From Verrucomicrobiaceae bacterium UBA7681 (lineage in GTDB: Bacteria; Verrucomicrobiota; Verrucomicrobiia; Verrucomicrobiales; Verrucomicrobiaceae): a stretch of 64,000 bases of DNA. The stretch lies in NCBI GenBank assembly GCA_002482965.1, contig DLGZ01000048.1, positions 104,716 to 168,715 on the forward strand, read 5' to 3'. Shown here piece after piece: positions 52,870 through 62,099 of the stretch. Numbering within the stretch: the first letter of the stretch is position 1; every line of letters begins with the position of its first letter. The translations under genes were made by a program, and so were the position numbers. The notes under the pieces are model-generated. The model was not told where the DNA came from. It worked only from the letters and a program-made list of their open reading frames with translations, and did not search any database.

Positions 52870-53922
52870 CTAGGCACTCGAATCTGGGCTGGATTCATCC
52901 AACTCTGCCAGCTCACTCAGCAAAGTCGTGGCATAAGTTCCCTTGGGAAGATCAAAGCAAATTTGCAGATCGCCATTTGCCATCACTTCAAATTTGGAAT
53001 CGAGCGGCCGCAAGCGCATAACACGGCGTTCCTGCCGCAGTCCGAAAGCTTCAAGTCCGGCGGTGATGTCAGGAAATCCAGCGAGCAGTTCCTGTTCGAA
53101 TGTGCGCACCTCGCCCACGCTTTGCAGTTCACCACTTCCCCACAGTGGCGCAGTGAGTTCGACGATTCCCTTTTCAAACCGCGCAACTTCATCACCCCTC
53201 TGATTTTCCGGCAGCAAGATCGTGCCGTTGTCGGCGAAGCCGAAGACTTCACCAGCCAACGGTTTGTCCCAGCTCCCGCCTGCCATGCGGCCGGCCACCA
53301 CCGCATTAAACAAATGACTGCGAGCAGCAGAAAGCAGGATGCCGCGCAGCAGACGATCCCCCGGTGTGAACTCACCGCGAAACATCGCCTGCGCCTTTGC
53401 CACGTTTTGTCCTTCGTTGCCAAAGCGCTGCGTGCCGAAGAAATTCGGAGCGCCTTTCTCCGTGATCGCCTGCCAGCGCTGCGCGGCAACTGCCGCGTCG
53501 AAGTCCGGCTCTCGCAGCCGGATGGTGAAGCGATTGCCCAGATGAATGCCACGCCTCAGCTTTCGCGTATTCCGTGTGATGCGCAGCACACGCAGCCCTT
53601 CGGACTCCAACACCGCCGATTCCGGCGATGCCTGCCCAGGCATGTGCAAGCTGAACCACTGACGCGTGACCGCATGGCGGTCCTTCAGGCCGCAGTGGCT
53701 GACCAACCGCCGCCGAATCCCCACCGCGTCCGCCAGTCGTGCCGCCGCTGTGTTACTGTCCAGATTACGCTTCTCCGCCCACACGAGGCAGTGCTCTCCC
53801 TCGCCCGAAGGCTCAAACCCCAGCAACTCCTCCACCACAAAATCCTCCGGCTGCACTTTGAAACGCGCCCGGCCCAGCGGGCCACCGTGCAGGAAGGGAA
53901 GATCGTTCGAATTCAAAATCAT
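52870..53922 (-). CDS. truD: tRNA pseudouridine synthase D
   Basis: About 350 residues from the ATG at 53922. TruD-specific motifs: FKVQPEDFVVEELLGFEPSG, the catalytic Asp in GLKDRHAVTRQWFSL, GNRFTIRLRE, and NFFGTQRFG. It makes pseudouridine 13 in tRNA(Glu). A GTG at 53928 lies inside the stop of the upstream hydroxyacid-oxidase gene, but the ATG is preferred because a GAGG box is 8 bases upstream. The overlap couples it to that gene, although the functions are unrelated. Confidence 0.94.
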   Translation of the reverse strand: MILNSNDLPFLHGGPLGRARFKVQPEDFVVEELLGFEPSGEGEHCLVWAEKRNLDSNTAAARLADAVGIRRRLVSHCGLKDRHAVTRQWFSLHMPGQASPESAVLESEGLRVLRITRNTRKLRRGIHLGNRFTIRLREPDFDAAVAAQRWQAITEKGAPNFFGTQRFGNEGQNVAKAQAMFRGEFTPGDRLLRGILLSAARSHLFNAVVAGRMAGGSWDKPLAGEVFGFADNGTILLPENQRGDEVARFEKGIVELTAPLWGSGELQSVGEVRTFEQELLAGFPDITAGLEAFGLRQERRVMRLRPLDSKFEVMANGDLQICFDLPKGTYATTLLSELAELDESSPDSSA

Positions 53923-53924
53923 GT

Positions 53925-55085
53925 TCACGCCTCTGGCCCGCTCACCAGATGTTTCGGCAGATCCGCCACGCGCTCACATCCCACCTGCTCCATCACCTGC
54001 TTGAGCTGGCGCTTGAGCATCGTCATCGTGTGATCCCCCCCCGCTTTGCCTAGAGCGGCAACGCCATACATGAAGGACCGCCCCATGAAGGCAAACTTTG
54101 CACCGCTGGCGAGTGCACAGGCCACATCCGGCCCTGCACGAAGACCGCTGTCGATCATGACCGTGGTGCGCTGACCAAATTTCTTGGCGAGTTCGGTGAG
54201 CGGTTTGATGGTGGATTGTCCCGCATCAAGCTGACGCCCACCGTGATTCGAAACAATGAAGCCATCCACACCGAGCCCGAGCGCCGTTTCCGCATCCTCT
54301 TCGGTGACGACTCCTTTCACCACAAGCTTGCCCTTCCATCGCTCGCGAATGGCGCTGATCTTGGCCGGATTCAACCGACCTGAGAAGGTCTTGTTCATGA
54401 AAAGCCCAAGGTGTTTCATGCTCAGCCCCTTCGGCAGATACGGCTTCATCGTTTTGAACTCCGGCGCCCCTGCCGCGAGCTGACTGAACGACCAGGTGGG
54501 GTGCAGCATCATCTGGATCACATTGCGCACCGACATGCGTGGCGGGATGGACAGTCCATTGCGAATTTCTTTGGGCCGATACGCAAAGGTGGGCGTATCC
54601 GCGAGGATGACGAGCACCGGAAAACCCGCATCCCGCGCACGATCTAGCAGCTTGTCCCGCAGCGCATCCTCAGCCGGATGGTAAAGCTGAAACCACGCCT
54701 TCCCCTCCGTGAGCTCGGCAACGGTTTCGATGCTGGCCGTCGCGACCGTGCTGAGCGTGAAGGGAATATTGTGCTGATGCGCCGCCTTCGCGATGATCTC
54801 TGTCGCCTTTGGCCACACCAGCCCCTGAAGTCCGATGGGTGAAACCCCAAACGGCGCATCATAGGTGATGCCAAAAAGCTCGGTCTTCAGATCCGAACCC
54901 GGATAGTCCCGTAAATACCAAGGCCGCAACTGCACCTGCCGAATCTCATCCGTGTTGCGCTGAAGATTGATGTTTGAGAAACAACCACCCTCCAGATACT
55001 CAAAGGCGAAACGCGGCACCCTCTGGCGCGCTCTCTCGCGAAGATGCTCGATGGAGGGGTAGTTGGAATTGAAGGCTTCGGACAT
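53925..55085 (-). CDS. FMN-dependent alpha-hydroxy-acid dehydrogenase (LldD-like)
   Basis: About 386 residues from the ATG at 55085 (MSEAFNSNYPSIEHLR). The family blocks are clear: YLEGGCFSNINLQRNTDEI, APFGVSPIGLQGL, STVATASIETVAE, WFQLYHP, KLVVKGVVTEEDAE, the catalytic His in VSNHGGRQLD, DSGLRAGPDV and GRSFMYG. The enzyme oxidises an L-2-hydroxy acid, probably L-lactate, with FMN. Its stop overlaps the truD start region. No lactate permease or regulator is adjacent. The frame extends to 55193 but that N-terminal extension is not homologous. Confidence 0.92.
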   Translation of the reverse strand: MSEAFNSNYPSIEHLRERARQRVPRFAFEYLEGGCFSNINLQRNTDEIRQVQLRPWYLRDYPGSDLKTELFGITYDAPFGVSPIGLQGLVWPKATEIIAKAAHQHNIPFTLSTVATASIETVAELTEGKAWFQLYHPAEDALRDKLLDRARDAGFPVLVILADTPTFAYRPKEIRNGLSIPPRMSVRNVIQMMLHPTWSFSQLAAGAPEFKTMKPYLPKGLSMKHLGLFMNKTFSGRLNPAKISAIRERWKGKLVVKGVVTEEDAETALGLGVDGFIVSNHGGRQLDAGQSTIKPLTELAKKFGQRTTVMIDSGLRAGPDVACALASGAKFAFMGRSFMYGVAALGKAGGDHTMTMLKRQLKQVMEQVGCERVADLPKHLVSGPEA

Positions 55086-55231
55086 GGGGCGTGATTGAAT
55101 GGCAGTGAAGACGCAAACCGCCAGCAGATCAACACAGACGGGCACCTTCTTCATCCGCAGTAAACGCCGGATTTGCAATCTTCCAACAGCCACACATCAA
55201 ATACCGAAATGCACCTGTCTGCGGCTTCAGA

Positions 55232-56587
55232 TCACTTCACCATCTTCTTCTTGCCACCTCCTGGCCCCTTGCCTTTGCCGGGGCCGCGAACCTGCGGAAA
55301 TTCGCCACGCTCAAGTGCGGCAGACGCCTGCTCCCCGAGTCCGGCACGAATGTGCGCCTTGAGCTCCGCCAGAAGCCGAGCCGCAATGTCTGGGTATTGT
55401 TTCGCGAGATCACGCGTCTCGCCCAGATCATTCACCACATCAAAGAGCAGCCCTTCCTTGGTATCCCAGAAATAGAGCAGCTTGTAGTCGCCTTCACGAA
55501 TGGCGGACTGCGGATGCTCGACCTCGACCGACTGATGCCACACAAAGCGGTCGATGGGCCGCTTCACTGGTGCATTGCCAGCGCTCAGTAGCAACGGTTT
55601 CCAGCTACCCCCTTCGACACTCTTCGGCATAATGAAGCCCGGTGCCGCAAAGTCTGCCACGGTCGGCATGAGGTCGTAGAGAATCACCGGTGTGGTGCAA
55701 TGCGAACCCGCTTTGATGCCGGGACCGCGAATGATCATCGGCTCACGGATTCCGCCTTCGCCGAGATCGCCCTTGCCACCGTTCAGCAGGGTTGTTCGGG
55801 CACCGTTGTCGGACGTATAGATGACGATGGTGTTCTCGGCGATGCGCAAGTCATCGAGCTTCTTCAAGACCTCACCCACACAGGTGTCGAGATCCTCCGT
55901 CATGGCAGCCATCACGGCACGGTCACCACGCCCGCCTTTGGCCGCACTGGCCATGCCCTCGTATTTCTTGAGCGTCGCGGCAAGCGCCTGCGGTTTCTGA
56001 TGCACGGCATAGTAGGAGAGCTGAAGGAAGAACGGATGCCCCTCCTTCACCTGAGACTCCATGAATGCACCCGCCCGGCGCGTGATGCCAAAAGACTGCT
56101 TCGGGTCTTCAGGATCAGTCGTGTCGCCATCCTCGTTCATCGTGATACCATCGCTCGCGTCATACCCCATCGACTCCGGCGAGTGAAACCACTGCCACTT
56201 GCCGAAATGCGCCGCACGGTAGCTGGGGTCCGCCTTCTTGAGCGTGTTCACCAGCGAGTCCGTGACCGGCGCACTCCAGTTGCGTGCATTTTTGTCGGGC
56301 GCGTTGAGCGTAGTCGTGGTGCGGCCCATTTGGATCGCTGCGCGTGAGCACTCGCATTTGCAATGCGGAGCATAAGCCTGCGAAAACGTCATCCCTTGTG
56401 CAGCTAGTTTTTCCAGATTCGGCGTGTGAAATTCACGGCTCGCGCTGCCTGGCTCATTAGGCATCATGCGGACCGATGTGCCGCTCCATGATTGGTCATC
56501 GGCAAGGATGAAAAGGATGTTCGGCCCTTTGGCGAAAGCGCTGGCTGCCAGAAGGAGGCATATGCCTGTTGCGATTAGTGTTTTCAT
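55232..56587 (-). CDS. Exported sulfatase with CECSR active-site variant
   Basis: 451 residues with signal peptide (MKTLIATGICLLLAASAFAK). Sulfatase features: NILFILADDQSW, a maturation-site region at residues 76-82 reading C-K-C-E-C-S-R, GKWQWFHS, and IYTSDNGARTTLLNGGKGDLGEGGIREPMI with the metal-binding D-N. The nucleophile Cys aligns with Cys78 of C78-E-C-S-R82, so the usual C-x-P/A-x-R has Cys in place of Pro/Ala. The C-terminus is Gly/Lys-rich (about 25 residues). Its start ATG overlaps the stop of the YHYH gene (ATGA), so expression is coupled. Substrate is unknown. Confidence 0.87.
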   Translation of the reverse strand: MKTLIATGICLLLAASAFAKGPNILFILADDQSWSGTSVRMMPNEPGSASREFHTPNLEKLAAQGMTFSQAYAPHCKCECSRAAIQMGRTTTTLNAPDKNARNWSAPVTDSLVNTLKKADPSYRAAHFGKWQWFHSPESMGYDASDGITMNEDGDTTDPEDPKQSFGITRRAGAFMESQVKEGHPFFLQLSYYAVHQKPQALAATLKKYEGMASAAKGGRGDRAVMAAMTEDLDTCVGEVLKKLDDLRIAENTIVIYTSDNGARTTLLNGGKGDLGEGGIREPMIIRGPGIKAGSHCTTPVILYDLMPTVADFAAPGFIMPKSVEGGSWKPLLLSAGNAPVKRPIDRFVWHQSVEVEHPQSAIREGDYKLLYFWDTKEGLLFDVVNDLGETRDLAKQYPDIAARLLAELKAHIRAGLGEQASAALERGEFPQVRGPGKGKGPGGGKKKMVK

Positions 56588-59500
56588 TTCAATGGGGCTC
56601 CCTTGACGTCGAGATCAGGCTTCGTGTTCCAGCGCTGCTTCCACTCAGGCTTCTCGATCCTGGTTCGGAAGAGGATCGTGTTGTCGAGCGCGAGGTCGTC
56701 CGTCCAGATGAACTTGGCTCCTTCAAAATCATTCTCGAAATAGGGCTGCTTGGGATCGACCTCCTCCACGGAGTACTCTTTGGCGTTCTTCCACGTGCTG
56801 TCGTCGAAATCGACGGACCACCAGTCTGCGGGCAGCGGCTCCTGTTGAACCTGCGGGTTCGCGGTGTCGCCGTTGACCGGGCCATGGAAGAAGTTTTTCG
56901 CCTTCCAACTGCCATTGGTCACAGTGCCGTCGACAAACTTCAGAATGAAGCCGCCATCACCGATGCTGCTACCATATTCGAGCCCGGTTTTGGGATCCGC
57001 ATTGTCTTTCGCCAGCACCGCAATCGTCATTGGATACTCAGGCAGGAAATCAACGCTCACGACATTGTGCGGCGTGAACTGAATGGGATCGACGGCCACG
57101 AGACGACCGTTCACGTAGAGCATGAACCAATTGTCCGCATAGACATTGAGCTTCACCGTGTCAGTGATGCTCGGCTTGATGAGTCCGGGCGGACCACCGC
57201 CTTTCTTCTTTCTACCGCCGCCAGGATTGCCTTGAGCCTGTATGGGCAGGGCACTGCTGCTCGTGGATTTCATGGCAGAACCGGGCTGGGGCGTTTCAGA
57301 TGGCTGGTCTGCTCTAGGTGGCGGTGGATTTCCCAGCGGTGCATTGGGAGCACTCTGAACTTCGGCAGTGCTGAGCCTGCCGTCATGATCCAGATCCGCA
57401 GAGTCAAAAAGATACTTCGAGGTTTTTTCGAGTTCGGCAGTGGTCAACTGGCTGTCCTGATTGCCATCGAGTTCGAAAGCGTGACGGTAAATAAACCCCG
57501 CAAAGGCTGTACCTTCTCGAATGTCTCCAGCAGCATCGATTTCTGCGGGTGTGATGATGCCGTTTTTGTCCGCATCGTATTTCGACGCCGCAACCTTCAT
57601 GTCAGCGAGAGTCTCTGCCAGCGTGACGATACCATCGCCGTTGCCATCCAGCTCAGCACCGTGCATTTGCATCCACGGTTTGCGCTGTTCACCCGGCGGC
57701 TCTGGTGGTGGCACGGGCTGCGTCTGCGGCGGACTGCCTCCAGGGGCCCTGCCAGGACCACCAGTTGTGACCTCACCACGCGAGTAAACCACACTCAAAT
57801 CGGCTTTGGCGAGAATTTTGCCATCGATCGCCGCGAGCAACGCTTCGCGAGTCACGCTTGATGTCCCAGCGATCTTCGGCTCCGCAGAAAGCGCATAGAC
57901 ATGCAGCACATAGGTCTTTGCTCCGGGTCCCTGCGAATGCGGCGGCTCATAGCCGACGGCACCTTTGAAGCCGACCCCCAATCTGCCCACGCCCTTCACA
58001 TTCTTTGGCAGGCCCGTCACATTCGCCGGAATGTCCCACATGACCCAGTAGCTCTTCATCTCATTGCCCGGCGCAAGATGATCCATAATCAAGGCATAGC
58101 TCTTCGTGCCAGCGGGTGCGCCCTTCCATTCGAGAGGCAGCGTCGCACCACTGCCATCGCCCGTGTAATCAGCGGGCAGTTCGCCGCCATCTTCCACTTC
58201 AGGACTGGTCAAAACGAAGCCTCCACCCGCTGCCACAGGCGCACTGCCGCGCCGACCACTCGGTTGTTCGGCAGGTGCTGCCGTTGGTGCTGGCAGCTCA
58301 CTCACATCCAGCCTGCCATCGCCATTGCGATCCAGCGAAGTGAATTCGCTGCGAGCCTTCGCCATCGCATCCGACAGCGTTCCACCATTGCGTTTCGCAG
58401 TAAAATCACGTCTCGCATTCTCAGCGAATTCTTGTGCGGTGACGATGCCGTCTCCATTCACATCCGTCACGCTGGCAGATACCGTTGACCGTGGCGCTTC
58501 ACCCGGAGATGCGGGTGGATTTTCATCAGGTCTCCTCCCACTGCCCTTCGTCATGCCTTTGCCCTTTTCTCCAGGCCCTTTGCCATTACCACGGCTCGTA
58601 TAGATCTCCATCACTACAGGCTGTGAACCATTGTTAAACTCAAAGGGATAAGTACCATCACTGTTGATGCTGTAAGAGATCGACCGCTTCACCCCACCCA
58701 CCTGATAGCTGAGCTTGTAGCTGTTTGAGCCCGTGCTTTCAAAGCCGGTGATCTCCGCCCCACGCAGAGGCACTGTATCTAGGCGCACGCCATGCGCACG
58801 TGGCTGCGGATCCACCTGCCCCTCCGCCTCCACGACCACCCCATGAAACGCGCTCTGCAAATACGGCCGTTTCGTGGAGGCATGGTAATGATAGCCCAGC
58901 TTCGCATCCTCATGCCCATGGCACTCATCCAGTTTGCCCACTGGCGAGCCATCCGGCTCAGTGAGCCCATAGATCGGATAACCATCCAGCGCATACGCAA
59001 TCGGCATCCCCTTCCCCACCACCGCCTGCAAATGCAGCGGCGCAATGTGGTAGTGATAATCATCCGCCCGCCCGCAGTGACCACCCCACTGATCCAATTC
59101 GCCGATTTCATACGAAACCTCACCGCGATTGTTCTGCGGATTGAAGATCGGGATGCCGTTCACACCGAGTGCGATGGCACCGCGGAGAAAATGCCCCTCC
59201 ACGATGGCTGGAGTTTTCGCCGGCACCGGATGCAGCGGAATACGCCATGCATTGTCCCCCGTGTAATTCTGCGGCAGCGGCACCTGCTGCTGCCAAGAAG
59301 TAATGCCCACCATCATGTTGTGATCCGGCATTCCGTTCGATCCCACGAACAAGAAATCCTTGTCCCATTTCAATTCGAGCCTCGGGAAAGCGATAAACGG
59401 CTTTGCCGCCGCTGGTGCGTTCGCTGCATTGGCCGCCGTTGCCGCAGCAATGTTCAACGTAGATGCCATGGATGACACCCGCACCGGCTTGATCTCGCCT

Positions 59501-59640
59501 TGAGCCGACACCGCATGCTGCTGCATCCACTCCTCCAAGATATGCTGACGCAGGCTCTCTTTGTCGGCCGTCGCATCGGCCTTCCAGGTATGGGCGGAGA
59601 GACTGGTCGTGAGCAGCAAGAGGGCCGTAAGAGCTTTCAT
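56584..59640 (-). CDS. Large exported YHYH/EF-hand/PEBP multidomain protein
   Basis: 1018 residues with signal peptide (MKALTALLLLTTSLSA). Domains in order: a YHYH domain with YHYH at residues 195-198 and again at 250-253, the latter in a cysteine/histidine-rich segment (DECHGHEDAKLGYHYHA); EF-hand loops (DVNGDGIVTAQEF, DRNGDGRLDVSEL); a phosphatidylethanolamine-binding (PEBP) domain about 475-640 (SYALIMDHLAPG, KSYWVMWDIP, GYEPPHSQGPG); four more EF-hand-like loops (DGNGDGIVTLAET, DADKNGIITPAEI, DGNQDSQLTTAEL, DLDHDGRLSTAEV); and a C-terminal beta domain. Calcium-dependent structure is likely, but no function is established. It lies upstream of, and overlaps, the sulfatase gene. Confidence 0.86.
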   Translation of the reverse strand: MKALTALLLLTTSLSAHTWKADATADKESLRQHILEEWMQQHAVSAQGEIKPVRVSSMASTLNIAAATAANAANAPAAAKPFIAFPRLELKWDKDFLFVGSNGMPDHNMMVGITSWQQQVPLPQNYTGDNAWRIPLHPVPAKTPAIVEGHFLRGAIALGVNGIPIFNPQNNRGEVSYEIGELDQWGGHCGRADDYHYHIAPLHLQAVVGKGMPIAYALDGYPIYGLTEPDGSPVGKLDECHGHEDAKLGYHYHASTKRPYLQSAFHGVVVEAEGQVDPQPRAHGVRLDTVPLRGAEITGFESTGSNSYKLSYQVGGVKRSISYSINSDGTYPFEFNNGSQPVVMEIYTSRGNGKGPGEKGKGMTKGSGRRPDENPPASPGEAPRSTVSASVTDVNGDGIVTAQEFAENARRDFTAKRNGGTLSDAMAKARSEFTSLDRNGDGRLDVSELPAPTAAPAEQPSGRRGSAPVAAGGGFVLTSPEVEDGGELPADYTGDGSGATLPLEWKGAPAGTKSYALIMDHLAPGNEMKSYWVMWDIPANVTGLPKNVKGVGRLGVGFKGAVGYEPPHSQGPGAKTYVLHVYALSAEPKIAGTSSVTREALLAAIDGKILAKADLSVVYSRGEVTTGGPGRAPGGSPPQTQPVPPPEPPGEQRKPWMQMHGAELDGNGDGIVTLAETLADMKVAASKYDADKNGIITPAEIDAAGDIREGTAFAGFIYRHAFELDGNQDSQLTTAELEKTSKYLFDSADLDHDGRLSTAEVQSAPNAPLGNPPPPRADQPSETPQPGSAMKSTSSSALPIQAQGNPGGGRKKKGGGPPGLIKPSITDTVKLNVYADNWFMLYVNGRLVAVDPIQFTPHNVVSVDFLPEYPMTIAVLAKDNADPKTGLEYGSSIGDGGFILKFVDGTVTNGSWKAKNFFHGPVNGDTANPQVQQEPLPADWWSVDFDDSTWKNAKEYSVEEVDPKQPYFENDFEGAKFIWTDDLALDNTILFRTRIEKPEWKQRWNTKPDLDVKGAPLK

Positions 59641-59726
59641 AGTGCTGACTCTAACCCTCCTTGCGTCAGGACGGCTTCAAGGAATCACAGGAGATTTGTC
59701 AGGATTGCGTCAAGACAGGTGCACCA

Positions 59727-61082
59727 TCACTGCCCACGGATAGTCGCGCTGGTGTTGCCGTAGGAGCGAAACACGACCGGCAACTCAGTCACACTGGCAA
59801 TGCGGTCGAGATAATCCCGGTCCGAATGCATGGAGTCCAAAGCATACCGTGGCCGCGCGCTCTCTAGCAGACTGGTCAGCATGCTCTGGTGGGACAAGTC
59901 ACCACGGACGCCAATAGGAAGTCGATCAATAATGGATGAAAAAGGGTTCGAATACCCCTCACACCACTGGAGCGATGTACCACGCTGAAACACATCCAGA
60001 TGACTGACCAGCAGCCCATTCAACGGACCCGTCACTTCGAGTGCGTAGCGCAAGAGCACGGCATCGGGGTGTCCGCGCCTAAAGCGGCCCTGCCAGCCCT
60101 CGGAGTGGTTGTGCGGCTCGGGCAGCAAGTCATTCAGCGATTCATCGTGTGTCGGAAAAGGGCCGGCACCATGTCGCGTGAGGTAAGACCGCAGCACACC
60201 ATAGTGCCCGATGGGTGCAGCAAGATCAAAACATGCAGCCGCTGCTTCCACTGCTGCCGTGGTGATGGAACTCCAGGTCGTATGCGGATGAAAACCACGC
60301 CATTCGTCAAGGAGCACACCTTGCGCCCCCTCAAACAAAACGCATCCGGGTTGCTTCAATTGATCGCCCATCATCTCGATGGAAACCGGAGCGCATTGTC
60401 GCGCCAGCGCTCTTGCCACATTGAACCATTTTCCAGCCAATGACACATCCTGCAACGTCTGCATCTCCACCGCCAATGCTTCGCCCCCGTTTTGTGGGCA
60501 GAGTGGGGAAAGCTCCGCTAAAAGCGTCTCTCGAATCGAGTTAAGTTTGTCCAGCTGCTCCCGCACATGGGATGCATTGACACCTGACAGATCGGCATAT
60601 CGCATCGCCTGATCGGGATGAGCCAGCGCGTGACGCACCGTCTCGCCCACCCCCACACCGCAGGTGCCGTGTGCTGAATCACCGCGCAGAAATTCGCGCG
60701 CCCGTCCCGCAGCCTGATGGTAGGGAGTCGTGATACGACATCGAGCGTCAATCATCAGACGCGACAGTGCATCATGCACACCGGTGCGAGCCAGAGCCTC
60801 AGCCTCCACCAGCAAGGCCGTCGGATGCAATACCATCGGATCGAGCAGCACTGTGCGCGTTCCCGGCACCAGTGTCCCCGCGCCAAATTGAGAAAACGTG
60901 TGATGCCTTCCCACGCCTCCGCCATCAGCAGATGTCACCACATTGTGCCCGGCCTGCGCCCCTCCGCTGAAACGAACCACGGTATGGGCCTGCCAACGCC
61001 GCGTCAGCGCGTCAACAAAATGTCCTTTCCCACAGTCGCCAAAGCCGAGCCCCAGCACCGATGCATAGCGCGTTTCACTCAC
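59727..61082 (-). CDS. Divergent adenylosuccinate synthetase paralogue
   Basis: 451 residues following the PurA plan. GLGFGDCGKGHFVD (11-24) replaces the G-D-E-G-K-G loop, with Asp16 kept and Glu replaced by Cys17. RFSGGAQAGHN keeps the catalytic His (46) but loses the first His. EGAQGVLLD (251-259), GAGPFPTHD (305-313), GRFRRGHPD (332-340, the Arg-rich aspartate loop in altered form) and SHLD (360-363, for the T/N-K-x-D guanine motif) are recognisable. R-G-I-G-P is replaced by V-G-V-G-E. GTP and IMP binding are probably altered. It is the last gene of the kinase-VWA-PurA-like set and starts 9 bp after the VWA stop. Reaction unknown. Confidence 0.75.
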   Translation of the reverse strand: MSETRYASVLGLGFGDCGKGHFVDALTRRWQAHTVVRFSGGAQAGHNVVTSADGGGVGRHHTFSQFGAGTLVPGTRTVLLDPMVLHPTALLVEAEALARTGVHDALSRLMIDARCRITTPYHQAAGRAREFLRGDSAHGTCGVGVGETVRHALAHPDQAMRYADLSGVNASHVREQLDKLNSIRETLLAELSPLCPQNGGEALAVEMQTLQDVSLAGKWFNVARALARQCAPVSIEMMGDQLKQPGCVLFEGAQGVLLDEWRGFHPHTTWSSITTAAVEAAAACFDLAAPIGHYGVLRSYLTRHGAGPFPTHDESLNDLLPEPHNHSEGWQGRFRRGHPDAVLLRYALEVTGPLNGLLVSHLDVFQRGTSLQWCEGYSNPFSSIIDRLPIGVRGDLSHQSMLTSLLESARPRYALDSMHSDRDYLDRIASVTELPVVFRSYGNTSATIRGQ

Positions 61083-61091
61083 GGGAGAAGA

Positions 61092-62057
61092 TCACCCAAA
61101 CAAACGCTTCCACCATGAATCCCCAGCCGCTGCTCCTGAACTGGCTGAAGACAGGGGTGTCAGGTTAAGCAGTGCGGCATAGGGCTGGACAGCACGGATG
61201 GTTGACCCCACATGCTCGCGGTTGAATCCATTGTTGGTCAAGATCGTCGCCAAAGCCTCGAGGCTTGGGATGCGCCCCTCGGTCAAACCCACGATGGCAG
61301 CGGCCACTGAGCACGCATCACCTGGCGATTCCATGATGATGGTGTGATCTCCAAGAAGTTGCCTCCAGCGAGGGCCGCAGCGCTTTGCCCGCCCCGCATC
61401 GGGAATCAGAAAGAAAAGATGATAGCTCTCCGCAGCAGCGGCGATCACCTCTTCAATCGGAATATCTTCATCAAGCTTTTCACCAACAAGCGCCTCAATC
61501 TGATGGCGTGATACTGCGGGGTAAGGCAGTTCGTCACCCGTCATGAAGAGATACCCCTTCTTCTTGCGCTTCACCCAGTTGTCCATGTCGGTGTGCTGGG
61601 CGGCAATGTAGAACGCCAGTTCATAGCTTTCCTGGCCGCTGCCGCCACCGCCGCCTTCCAGATAGCTCCAGGTCAGCCACTGATCCATCAGCTCCGCCGT
61701 GCTTTCAAACTGCCCCACCTGCAAGGAGGCATGATCTGAGGTGGCATCTCCCACTGCCATGAACATCACCTGCGGGTCCGCCTCACCACATGCGTTGAGC
61801 AGTTTCATCAGATTGGGCAGCTCCTGCTTTGCCAGCAGATGAGGGATGTCTCCCATCGATCCCGTGACATCCAGAGCAAATATAATGCCCAGAGAATTGG
61901 GATGATCCGCGCTGTCCCGGCACTCACGCACCTTGAGCCCTTTCGGATTCATGAGCGCGTGGCATTGCGTCTGACTGAAGACTTCCGCACGTGCCTGATG
62001 CGAACGTCCAGCGATCAGTGCGGTGTGAGCGGCTAAAGAGTAGTTTCCGTATCCCAT
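61092..62057 (-). CDS. VWA-domain protein with intact MIDAS
   Basis: 321 residues. MIDAS is seen as D63-V-T-G-S67 in FALDVTGSMGDIP, and other features of this particular family follow: VMFMAVGDATSDHASLQVGQFES, LEGGGGGSGQESYELAFYIAAQHT and GYLFMTGDELPYP. The N-terminal MGYGNYSLAAHTAL and NPKGLKVRECRDSADHPNS match a widespread but uncharacterised VWA family. The C-terminal part is hydrophilic, ending GDSWWKRLFG. It lies between the kinase-like gene (42 bp upstream) and the PurA-like gene (9 bp downstream). A regulatory or scaffold role is likely; the function is not known. Confidence 0.85.
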   Translation of the reverse strand: MGYGNYSLAAHTALIAGRSHQARAEVFSQTQCHALMNPKGLKVRECRDSADHPNSLGIIFALDVTGSMGDIPHLLAKQELPNLMKLLNACGEADPQVMFMAVGDATSDHASLQVGQFESTAELMDQWLTWSYLEGGGGGSGQESYELAFYIAAQHTDMDNWVKRKKKGYLFMTGDELPYPAVSRHQIEALVGEKLDEDIPIEEVIAAAAESYHLFFLIPDAGRAKRCGPRWRQLLGDHTIIMESPGDACSVAAAIVGLTEGRIPSLEALATILTNNGFNREHVGSTIRAVQPYAALLNLTPLSSASSGAAAGDSWWKRLFG

Positions 62058-62099
62058 GGGTAGTTGGTGGTTGAGTTGTCTGTTTGCGGAATCGTATCG

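Noticed and set aside
56569..57861. A 430-codon plus-strand frame across the YHYH gene and sulfatase start.
   Set aside because: Antisense to two coupled genes; no motif in the translation.
59727..61082. Housekeeping purA assignment.
   Set aside because: Too many conserved nucleotide-binding positions are changed and the gene sits with VWA and kinase-like genes, so I call it a paralogue.
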